NCBI GenBank assembly: GCA_025449115.1 | Contig: JAHLKC010000067.1 | Coordinates: 141,189 to 205,188 of the forward strand | Length of the DNA stretch: 64,000 nucleotides | DNA from: Chytridium lagenaria | Taxonomy: Eukaryota; Chytridiomycota; Chytridiomycetes; Chytridiales; Chytridiaceae | Reading direction: 5' to 3' | Part shown: in pieces, positions 50,440-60,460 of the stretch | Layout: every line of letters begins with the position of its first letter | How positions within the stretch are numbered: position 1 is the first letter of the stretch | The notes under the pieces: model-generated | The model's database searches: none | What the model was told of the DNA's origin: nothing | What the model saw: only the letters and a program-made list of their open reading frames with translations | Position numbers and translations under genes: made by a program

Positions 50440-51723
50440 CATGCCTCTGCAGGCCGTCCATGTCTGCTCTCAAGTGTTCTTTCTCCTCACCACCTATGCT
50501 CTTTCAACAGGTACCTCACCCTACCATCCTCTTCAAGAGATGCATTCAGTATCCAACCTACTTCTAACCTCTCATACAGAAAAGGAAGAAACGCTTGCCA
50601 TGCTGATGGGGAGGTTGAGAACTTACCATCAGGCGTCATTGGCATTGTAGAGAGATGTCTGTTTTGTCCGCGAAAGGATAAAAGAAAGGATCGTGTGGTA
50701 TGGTTCTGATTTTGATTCTGTATGTTAATGAGTATAGGAAATTAGCTCTGAACAAGTGGGTTTGAAGGAGTGACGTCAATCGAACTTAACGTTTTCTGTA
50801 TGCAGTTAAGCAGGCTATTTCATACGCTGAACAAACTCACACTACAGTCGTAGGATGGGGTATATTTTCTTTTTTTAAAAACATTTGATCCTCATACTTG
50901 GAAAAATCATATCTCACTCTTACTTTCCCGTTTCTTGAATTCAGCCCACTCTCACCCTCACATCACCGTCTTCCCCAGCGCCGTCGATCTTCGCTGCCAA
51001 AGCGACCAACAGATGCTCGGCGAACATTTTTTCGGACTCATCGTCTCATGTTTGACGAAAAAAACTTATCCAACGTCTCCAACTCACCTGTTTCCAAGCT
51101 CTCCCCAACGCCGATGGATCCTCACGTAAACAATGACCCGAAAAACCTAAAACTGACTTTTTTCAAGCCGCGTTGAAGTTCCTGTATTGGTTCGACCTTC
51201 GGAGACTGGGTTATCTTTGGAAAACTTAAGGCAGTATGTTCGGATCCCCGAGATTTTCTTGAATGAGGAACGGGAGTTATTTCAGAGCGTGACGAATATC
51301 GAGGGAGATACGTTGGCGGAAAGGAAGCTGTTGAGAGTTATCATAGTGGACCTTACGTGAGGGCTTTGGTGTCATTATGTAAGTTTTTATAAATTTTGGA
51401 ATGTTTATTTATATGATGGATTTTTTTGGAGTGGATAAGTTGTGTATACCCATGACGCAGATGTGTGAGGAGAAGACGGAGAGGAATAAAAAGGAGGTGA
51501 GTGACGGAGGGTTTCTTTCTGTCGCGAGATTTATTGTTAACGTGTAATCATGATCCTTCCTTTCTTTTTCCGGTTTAGATTCAAAGATTACGGAGCTTAA
51601 TCCAGGAGAATTCGATTCGTCGTCGATGTCGTGGAGTTGATGAAATACATAGTCATTGTTGTTTATTGCATATCAAGAATACTGTTTCCGTGTCTATACT
51701 ATATGTGACTGTCTTACGTTTTT
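50440..51723 (+). CDS. BRCC3: BRCC36-like JAMM/MPN+ deubiquitinase
   Basis: ATG at 50440 (MPLQAVHVCSQVFFLLTTYALST), an intron at 50511-50578, then EKEETLAMLMG. The first Glu of the JAMM site fits STEKEE. Then CLFCPRKDKRKDRV, ISSEQ, an exon AISYAEQTHTTVVGW, and after an intron HSHPHITVFPSAVDLRCQSD, giving the zinc ligands (H-x-H ... S ... D) of a K63-specific deubiquitinase. GEHFFGLIVSCF follows, then PVLVRPSETLSLENLRQYV and a C-terminal coiled coil (CEEKTERNKKEIQRLRSLIQ), as in BRCC36. If the intron is cut as GTATAT...TTCAG, the usual Tyr of WYHSHPH becomes Ala. Frame changes occur near 51040 and 51140. The stop is uncertain: the open frame runs to 51723, but the conserved part ends near 51640. 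Works with a pseudo-MPN partner in BRISC/BRCA1-A-like complexes. Confidence 0.82.
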
Positions 51724-51897
51724 AATTACGAACAAGAAAAGAGGAAAGAAAGCAAAACCTTAAAAACTCCACTGACTTTGAGCACATTCAGTTATCTTGA
51801 ATAAGGTGAGGTGAAGAAGATCTTTGAAGAAATATATTGTAATTGGACATTAGCGGCGAAACCTTTTGTCGGACTTCCAACGAAAAGTTGAAGCAAA

Positions 51898-53388
51898 ATG
51901 AAGAGTGAGTTTGTCAACCATAACAAAGGCTAAACGCAATGCCTAGTCGACGAACACCTCATCCGCAAACGAGCCGAACACAACGACGGCGAACTCTCAA
52001 CCCTACGAGAAGTACCCTCCACCAATTCGACATTGAAAAGATTGAAAACCTGGATGTGTACTGCCGCAACCTCGAGATCCTGTTTCTCCAAAATAACTTG
52101 ATATCAAGGATAGGTTTGTCTCTCACTTGTTGTTACCCAGAAAAACTGATAGGGATAACAGAGAATGTGGGGAAGTTGAAGTCGTTGAAATATTTGAACC
52201 TTGCTTTGAATAATATTAAGGTGATTGAGAATTTGGAAGGTTGGGTCGGCTTTTGGTCTTTTTGTTATGGAATTATTAAGATGGTTTAAATAGGTTGTGA
52301 ATCGCTCGAGAAACTGGATTTGACGGTTAACTTTGTGGCGAATCCTTTGGATATAGAGAGATTACAAGCGAATACGTTTCTTCGAGAGCTGTGAGTTCGT
52401 TTCATATCTTCCTTTACTTACTCATCATTCGAAAGGTATCTTGTTGGGAACCCTGTAACATCCGTCGAAAACTATCGACCGTTCACGATATGGACGTTGA
52501 AGCAGCTTAAGGTACCGGAATTCGAATTTCGGTTTCTTATTCACACAAGTAGAGCTTAGATGGTCGTGAGATTGAAAAATCGGAACGCATTGAAGCTGGT
52601 CAGATTATATGAGAGTACGAGAACAAATTCATGAAGGAGTTTCATGGACCCTCAAAGAGGAAGTCAAAAGTTCAGAGTCGAGGAAACTTTGAAAGAGGAA
52701 AGCGATGAAAGGTATGAATCTCCACAATAAGTATCGTTGATTTGATGGAATAGTCTGGAACAACTCAAGCAAGATTTCAATACCAAACTCACACCATACA
52801 CACCCGATCCCGTAATGGAAACCGCTAAACATATTCAAAAGTTCAAAGGCACCGAATCTATTCCCGCTCCCGCACCACCCGCCCCCGAAATGCCCGGCCG
52901 GATGGTCGTGTCAATGCAACGCAATGAAGGAAATGGGAATTCTGGTTCAAAGAAGACGCGAAAACCATAACTCTCCACGTATCTCTCTCCAAGTACCTTG
53001 ATTCCAGTTACATTAAAGTGGACACACATCCCACATATATACGTCTGGAAATCAAGGGGAAGTTTTGCAACTTGTGTTGGACGCGGAGGTAGATACGGCT
53101 ATGTGTGAGCGAAGTAAATTATCTGGGGTGCTTGTTGTGACGATGCGGAAGGTGGGTGTGGAGGTGGAGGTAGAGGAGTTGGTGGCAGAGAGGAAGAAGA
53201 AAAGGGACGGAGGAGGAGAAGAGGAAGGCGGTCAAGAAGATCGAGATGTTGGGGGGGAAGAATAGGGAGTTGAGAGGCTATTGGGGGGGTTGGATGATGT
53301 GGGGATTAGGGAGGCGAGAATTGTGGCATGTGATGTAGGAAGGGAGGAGAACTTTGTCGATGACCCTTCTGTGCCTCCATTATGTTGA
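51898..53388 (+). CDS. DNAAF11: Dynein axonemal assembly factor 11 (LRRC6/tilB)
   Basis: Needed to preassemble dynein arms in the cytosol for a motile flagellum. Exon 1 is only seven coding bases (51898-51904, ATGAAGA); a 42-bp intron (51905-51946) precedes exon 2, which continues [20 protein letters not shown], the LRRC6 N-terminal signature. Leucine-rich repeats follow: [68 protein letters not shown], then [15 protein letters not shown], a charged coiled region, and a C-terminal CS/p23-like domain ([40 protein letters not shown]). The end DDPSVPPLC with TGA at 53386-53388 matches the acidic D-P-VPPL tail of the family. Frame breaks near 52010, 52605 and 53230-53280, the last in G runs. Confidence 0.88.
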
Positions 53389-53632
53389 TTGACAAATATT
53401 GATAGAATAGCAACTGAATATAAAAGTAGTCACTTTGCAGGAAATGAAAAAATCATTGAGGTTTGTGTTTAGATCTTCTTAGAAACAAAAACATTTGATA
53501 AGACGAAGAACGTTTCTAGACTGCAACATTTAATAAGGAATCCGATATATTGATATAATGCTCAATGGCATCTAGAATGCCCCCTGTTCAGTCACTGTCC
53601 AGCTTTCATTTTCAGATGTCCACCACAGATCA

Positions 53633-54590
53633 TCATCTTCGGTATCTCGCTAAAGTCTTCTCTAGCCTATCACATTTCGCATCCACTTTTGTTGTTGTCT
53701 CCTCAAACTTTTTCTCAGCCCGTCAAGTCTTTTCTGCATCTCCAGTTGAAACGACAGCAGATTCTCCATGACGGCTTTTTAAAAGAATTAAAACAATGCA
53801 ACCACGCAGGAGATGAGTTACATTTCAAATCAATCGACCGCATTCGCTCCATTTGCTCAAGCTTCAATATCTGTTCTTCAAGTCCCTCAATCGTTTTCTG
53901 GGATGTGAGATTTTGCGGCCGAGCAGTACCCATCACCACCATAAATCTCGAAAGTTTCGCCTAGAAAGCCCGAAAATTCAACGCCCATGTCATAAAATCA
54001 ACGTCTTACGTCTTTTTTTCCTTGGAGAGGATCCATTCCATGTAGCTTATCAATTTCTGTTGCCAAACTTCCATCCTTGAACGCCTTTTCAAGTTTTCCG
54101 ATCTGGTCAGAAGGGATCTCAATTTCAATGACATAGGCTTTGTCGTCGCCTGTTTGTTTCATGTCGACCGTCATGGCGTTGAAGTTACGTTCAAAAAACC
54201 AGTGGAAGTCGGGTTGGGTTTCCTAGAATAGTGATAAAGGAGTTAAGGATTATAGTGTGCGATACGGATTTAAAGCAGATGACTAGTATAATGGAGCGTT
54301 TACGGATATTGATATCCCTTACCTTCCAGACTTGCCAGCTGAAGTTGGATCGTGACAGGAAGCTTACGACCTTGGATTCTGACATGGTTTATTATTCGAA
54401 TATTGAAATTGTCAAGCTTAATGGAAGGACAAAAATTGTCTATCAACACATCAAGGTCAAGATGTCTTTCACTCTCGACATCGCCATTCTCCAAACCTCC
54501 ACAACCTGCCCGTGGAAAGCTCCTTTTCATATAGAATCAAAAGCCACAAAGCTTTTAAATTTCTCCTGACTGGAGTGGCTTGTTGATACC
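53633..54590 (-). CDS. Unrecognised protein with C-terminal coiled coil
   Basis: Not recognised. Minus-strand coding starts upstream of 54530, perhaps near 54660 (LERSLERILSVNETGVESSG). It reads DLDVLIDNFCPSIKLDNFNI and HVRIQGRKLPVTIQLQLASLEG, then an intron at about 54320-54223, ETQPDFHWFFERNFNAMTVD, AYVIEIEIPSDQIGKLEKAF and IDKLHGMDP, further segments, a helix GLEEQILKLEQMERMRSIDL, and a final coiled coil (FEETTTKVDAKCDRLEKTLA) with TGA at 53633-53635. Frame breaks near 53975 and 53720. It lies tail-to-tail with DNAAF11. Its role is unknown; a cytoskeletal or flagellar link would be guesswork. Confidence 0.4.
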
Positions 54591-54959
54591 AGAAGACTCG
54601 ACACCAGTTTCATTCACACTCAGAATTCTTTCCAGACTCCTCTCAAGGTTCGATATCGATATCCTGGGCTTATATATTTTCTTCTTCTCTATGTTAGTGA
54701 AGAAAAGCAACGATTGCAGTCATAGCCTGGGTTTGCGACTTCCAATCGCAAATCCGGCATACGAACTTACCCTATCCAAACACTGATGCACATAGTATGA
54801 GATCATGCAATTACAAGGTATAGTATAAGCCTTGAATCTGATAGTATTTCTTGGTGTTGTTCAGTTTCTACATTCAATTTGTTAGAAAGCTGGAAAACCT
54901 TGTATAGTGAATAACACGGCGCAACGTATATTTAGAGATAGTTTGGTGTTTCATCCGAT

Positions 54960-55125
54960 CAAGATCACGGGGGACAACACAAGCCATGAAGATGACAGCT
55001 TACGGGTATTTGGAAGTGGTCAGGTTCTTGGATAGGAGCTGAATATGCAGTACACGCGTGTTAGAATTGGCATCAAAGAATGGTCATATCGACGTGGTTC
55101 GGCTTCAAATTCTTTAACTAGGGGG
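54960..55125 (+). pseudogene. Ankyrin-repeat remnant
   Basis: Short blocks AMKMTAYGYLEVVRFLDR and LELASKNGHIDVVRLQIL match the A-x-x-GHLEVV+FL units of the large ankyrin families common in chytrids. They lie in different frames with no start or continuation, so this is a decayed piece. Confidence 0.5.
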
Positions 55126-56567
55126 GGCGCACCACATGGTCGGAACGAGCTATAGATCATGCCGTGCCAATTAGTTGATAGTTGTGCTGCGGTTTTTTAC
55201 GTGTGGCACCGTAAACGTTTTCATCTCCACGAAGTGCCATCCAGATATGGTGCGATTTTGTGTGAAAGTGAACTTACGATGGGATGTTGAGGTGTAAATG
55301 GCGGCCCTGAGAAAAGTCCTTTGCCGGTTTAAGATTTTGAACACATTATAACAGGGGTTTGTAGCGGCTATGTATACGTGTGGAACTTTCATATGGATAA
55401 TTTGACGGAGGGATTACGCGAAAGGGTTTTGATAGAGGTAAGGTTGTTAAACAGTATCAAGATTGTTGTGGAGACGTTACTGGAAGACTGGCCATGATTT
55501 TGTTTGGTTTTCGATTCTTCGTTACCTGAACGTATCAACGTCGACGCAGTCTCCCTTACAATAGACCCTGACTTTTTGAAAAACTCAAATACCGTGTATG
55601 CTTATCATATATGCTTATCATATAAATACAAACCTTATGGAAAAGTATTTCTAATAATAACCATTTCCCGAAGCATATTCCGATAAAACAAGACAAACCC
55701 TCTGATATTGCTCACCTGACGGACCTTACTCTTCCAATCCCGCGTAGAACAGTTTCAGAGAATTCGAAATGGATTCCAGAGGGTCGTTTGCTCTGAACAA
55801 TGCGTCTGTTGCTTGTGTGCGGTGCACTTTTTATCGGGTGGCCATTTTGATTTAAAGACAACCAATCCGCAGCCTGTGTGACTTGAAGTCGTCACTTTAC
55901 CCTTTTGGCCGCACGCACTATGCGGAGTGAATTTCAAAAGAGACAAACGCGAGACGAGGGATCAAAGAGACCATTGATAAGGATAATGAAGGGCCTCATG
56001 ACTGCGTGTAAGTATTAGAGGAGGGCATCACGGCTATGGATGGATGGATGGATGGATCGAATAAGGTTTTCCTTCAGCAGTCGTGGAAAAAATAATTTTC
56101 TGTTTAAATAAATTTTTTTGGGGTCTATTCTATTATCCGCAAAGTTGACAGGGCGATAGACACCCATCGACAGTGACGGAGGACAGTCTCCTCCTCCCCG
56201 TAACGACCACCACCACCTTGAGCAATGTATTCTTTGGTGGAAGAAGGGCATCGCGCAAGTTGCTGATAAATTACCCACGTCGCCATATATAGTCAGTTCC
56301 TTGAATTATAATTGATTCTTTCTCCTCAAATCAAAAATGAAAATTAAAAAAATTTTGGCGATCAAGAGAGTTTTGGAGGCCAAATAACAGCACAAAGGAA
56401 AACCTTTTGATCAACACCCCGCCGTATCCCGTCAACAACCCACCATCACATCGACGAGTAGACTAGACGAACTCTAGCAAAAGGGATTACCTGCTACTCT
56501 ACAATCATCCACACACCCACACACACACACAGCACATCAACTACACGGCAGATCACTATCACCAACA
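55126..56567. other. Region without a supported gene, upstream of G-alpha
   Basis: Short ORFs (e.g. plus 55504-55686) show no known motif. Holds a (TGGA)n microsatellite at about 56036-56057 and a CA-rich run at 56510-56531 just before the G-alpha start, probably its 5' UTR. Confidence 0.5.
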
Positions 56568-58379
56568 ATGGGTTGCTCACAGAGTGTCGATGACAAGGAG
56601 AAGAGGCAGCGCAACGATGAGATCGATGCCGCTCTTAAGAAGGAGAAGGCCAGTCTCAAGAATGAGGTCAAGATGTTGTTGCTCGGTGAGGATCTATGAT
56701 CAATTCTCCTGCTTCAAAATGGACTAGGATAGGGGCTGTGAGGTGTAGTGAAGGAAAGGAGTTGATGTGCCACTCTGCAATCGAGATTCCGGATCAGAGC
56801 GAGACTCAATTGCTCGAGAACGACAAATCAGGAATGATTACATTCTCTGTAGAGGCAGCAGAAGAATTATTATTCATACATTGATGAATTGGACAGACGT
56901 TGCCGTAGGTGACCATTTGCGAGCGAACGAATATTATAGCGAGCAGGCTGCGTTAATGTGTCAGAATAGATAATGACGTTTGCTCTGCGGTTGAGAGTCG
57001 AGATAACCGTTCAAGCAGCGATAATATCGAGAAAATGCACTAGGCTTATTCTATCACTCCATTGCTTTTACTGCGCAGGAGTGTTTTTGAATTCTTTCAG
57101 AAAATATTGCCGAGATTACATATACTTATCCATATTCTTACATCAGGTGCCGGAGAGTCTGGCAAGAGTACCATTTTGAAACAAATGAAGCTCATTCACG
57201 ACAATGGTTACAACAATGACGAAAGGGAGGCTTTCAAGGAGATCATTTTCTCTAACACTGTTCAATCCATGCGCGTCATTCTTGAGGCTATGCAAAATAT
57301 GGGCATTCAACTTGGGAACCCTGCCAACGAGAAGCACAAGGCAATTATCTTGGACATGCCTAATCAGATTGAAGCGGATGTGTTCCCTCCGGAGTGTGCG
57401 GTAGCCGTGAAAGCGCTTTGGGTCGATGATGGTGTGAAGGAGTGTTTTGGAAGGTCAAGGGAATACCAGCTTAACGATTCGGCTTCATAGTGAGTATATT
57501 CTTTTGTCTTTACATTAGTTGTGACAACTTTTTTGTTTCATATTTTGTTTCTTGTTGAAATGAGTATAGTTTCATATGTCAATGGTTTGACTAAAAACTT
57601 AACCAACCTTTCATACCCATCTTTTTACAGCTACTTTGATGCCGTTGAGCGTATTGGTGCCCCCGACTATCTCCCTACTGACCAGGATGTCCTCCGCTCC
57701 CGTGTGAAGACCACTGGTATCACCGAAACCACCTTCCACATTGGCGAGCTCACCTACCGCCTGTTCGATGTCGGAGGTCAAAGATCCGAGAGAAAGAAGT
57801 GGATTCACTGCTTTGAGAATGTTACTTCCATTGTTTTCCTTGTTGCCATTTCCGAGTACGACCAAGTGCTTGTTGAGGATGAGACTGTGGTATGTACATT
57901 ATTCCCAAAACGATTATTTTATCGATTTATTTCCATTACGATTATCTTTTGTTTTAAAAATGTTGAAAACTCACCTCAACCGCTTTACAGAACCGTATGC
58001 AAGAGGCCCTTACCCTTTTCGACTCTATCTGCAATCGCGGTGGTTCGTCAAGACCTCTATCATTCTTTTCTTGAACAAGATTGATTTGTTCAAGATCAAG
58101 CTCCAAAAACTCCAATGGAGAAATACTTCCCCGATTTCCCAGGTAAACCTTGTCTATTTCCTCTCTACCTGTATGCTAACTTGCTTTTCCTGTAGGCGGT
58201 GACTACGACTCTGCTTGCGAATACATTCTTAACGATTCATCTCGCTCAACCAGTCTGACCAGAAGCAAATCTACACCCACTTCACTTGCGCTACCGATAC
58301 CTCCCAGATCAAGTTCGTCATGGCTGCCGTTAACGACATCATCATTCAGGCAAACCTTAGGGATTGTGGGTTGATGTAA
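56568..58379 (+). CDS. GPA1: Heterotrimeric G-protein alpha subunit
   Basis: Membrane-anchored GTPase relaying receptor signals. Starts [18 protein letters not shown], with Gly2/Cys3 for N-myristoylation and palmitoylation. Exons by GT...AG: 56568-56685, 57147-57489, 57631-57889, 57991-58142 and 58196-58379. P-loop [18 protein letters not shown], switch [10 protein letters not shown], switch [19 protein letters not shown], then [20 protein letters not shown] and the C-terminal DCGLM with Cys at -4, as in fungal group I/Gi-type subunits; about 354 residues, the normal length. The first intron (461 bp) is several times longer than the rest. Single missing bases at about 58034, 58110 and 58232 throw the last two exons out of frame, but the correct residues appear in sequence on either side, so sequencing indels are likely. 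Confidence 0.95.
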
Positions 58380-59096
58380 ATGAACTCCCCTATTCTTGTT
58401 TACGCATTCCGGTGGCGAAGGTCAAAAATCTCCCCCTTTATTGAGGGTTTATGTGGCCTTTTATATTAGTGTTTTTTGTTTTCTTTGCTTCATATAGACA
58501 TTATTTTTTCCTTCCTTTCTACATTTAACTGTTGGCATTTTGTTTTTGTTTACCCTCACTTTTTTTTTAAAAAAAAAAACCTATATTCCGACCAAATCCA
58601 TGACTCTGTTTTTTTGTGTGGTTTTTTTTTTTTCTCTTGAGAGTTTATAGTGTGGAACCTTTATTGACGAGGCTTCTATAGGAGTTTTAGTTGGTGGATC
58701 TTTGTTTGGATTTCGTATGTTGCCTCTTTGCCCCAATATCCTGTGGTTTGAGTGGCTTATTTGGCGCATCTACTTTGCAGTGTTTCCTTTTCGTATGTTT
58801 TTCTTTGAGATGGTTTTATTCAGGAACAAAAAAGCATGTACATTCCTTCCATACTGTTTCACTAGCGCTTTCGTTGGATAGTTTGAGAGAGTATGCCATT
58901 TTTCAAGTAGCGTTTCAATGACTTTGATGGAAGTGGCAAAGAAAAACCAAGTTAAGTCATAATAATGAAGTTATAAGTCCAGATAAGTAAAATAAGATAG
59001 AAAAAGAAAGTAGGTAACGCAGTTTAATATTTAAAATATTCACTCAAAGTGTCATAATCTTATTCTACCAAACAATTTCCACGCAAAAAACCCTCG
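58380..59096. other. Intergenic region, 3' UTR of G-alpha and beyond
   Basis: T-rich after the G-alpha stop (T run near 58561-58568, A run near 58569-58580). No credible ORF. Confidence 0.5.
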
Positions 59097-60100
59097 TCAC
59101 TCCTGCTTCTCCCTCAACGGTCCACTCTTCTTCCTCTTCTCCTTATTGTACCGACTCGAATCCCTTACAAGTCTCCTCCTCTTCTTCCACTTATGTTTAT
59201 TCATCTTCTTCCTCCGAATCTTCTTAATCCCAATCGCCTCCATCACTGTCTCCGTTCCAGTTTCACCATCAGACCCCGCCCATGCAACTGACGAAACCGC
59301 CTGTTCAGCAACACGTCGACGGTGAAGGGACCGACGGTGACCGGTTTTAGCGGTCTTGGCGATGACGGGAGAGTCGAGGTTTTTATGAATTTGCATAATG
59401 GTTTCGTAGAGCATTTGGTGGGAGGTCTGGGTGGTGAGAGGGTCTTCAGGTGGGTCATCTTCCCAAAGTGAATCGTTGTAATCATCTTTATCTACACCTT
59501 GTGTTAGGACTTGAGTCACCAAAAAACACAGTAAAAGAAGAAGTGCAAGAACTTACTGAGCTCTTGGTCAAGCTGAGCCTTCCCGTCCAGCAACGCCTCA
59601 ATGAAATCCGGCGTAGGGGTGGTTTCGACACCCTTTGTCCCAAAAATCGACGTATAAACTTCCGCATATTGCTCTATAGCAGTATCAATACCAACACCGT
59701 ATGAAATCACTTTATAAACATAAAGATCCACAACTCACCCCTAGTATACTGCACACTCTTCTTCCCTTCACTACTTCCCTCAACCCCTCTCACTCGTTCC
59801 AAAGCCCTCTCTAAACATGTTCCGAGAACTGATCCGCATTAATCCCTCTCCCCACATGCGCTTCAACCGCCACAAGCGGCTTATCCCTGCACCAGAACGA
59901 ACTCTCTGCAAGAACCGGGTGGTTCAGTCTGCTGGGTGGAAGGGGGGTGGGATGGCGACGGGTGGGGAGTTGCGGTTGGGTGGAGTTTGGCTGATGGACC
60001 GAGCGGGGCGAGCTGAGGAGATGTGACGGGGCGAAGGGAGGGAGGGGGTTCGGGTTGTGGGTCGACCACGTAATCGAAAGATGGTGGAGGTTCGAAGCAT
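59097..60100 (-). CDS. Mitochondrial ribosomal protein mS38 (COX24/AURKAIP1)-like
   Basis: ATG at 60100 starts MLRTSTIFRLRGRPTTRTPS, an Arg/Ser/Thr-rich, acid-free mitochondrial presequence. A middle segment (VAVEAHVGRGINADQFSEHV, then after an intron GIDTAIEQYAEVYTSIFG and TPDFIEALLDGKAQLDQEL) is not diagnostic. The C-terminus MEAIGIKKIRRKKMNKHKWK, followed by RRR, is the short basic DUF1713 motif of mS38 (KKRR-KM-KHK-KKRRK), here extended by about 20 basic residues to the stop at 59097. mS38 sits in the small mitoribosomal subunit near the decoding site. A frame change near 59930 lies in the Pro-rich part. Introns about 59760-59725 and 59550-59508. The call rests mainly on the C-terminal motif. 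Confidence 0.6.
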
Positions 60101-60460
60101 GGTGCGTAAAGGGGTCAGGGGACGGTGGTGGTGGTGTTGGTGAATGTGAAGGGGTATGAGGACGAAGGGGCCACCCAACACAAAGGACCTTTTTGGGTGT
60201 TGCACGCAATCTGGACTTCGAGAAAAACCGAAAACGAATTTGGGACAACCTGAGCTCCACACGTCACATCCACGTCCCCTTCATTCTTTAGTCACTTTTT
60301 AAAGATAACGGAGCAAATACGACGTGAAGCTTTACGATAATGTTGATGGGGATTTTTATTTTTTACGATACACTTTATTTTAAAAAAAACGGTCCATCAT
60401 TTCAAAGTATTATACACAATCTCTTTGACAAAAAGCCCTGTCATTTAATCTTCAATCTCA

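Noticed and set aside
56568..58379. G-alpha as a pseudogene
   Set aside because: Exons, splice sites and all GTPase motifs are kept; only three single-base losses, matching an assembly-wide pattern of indels.
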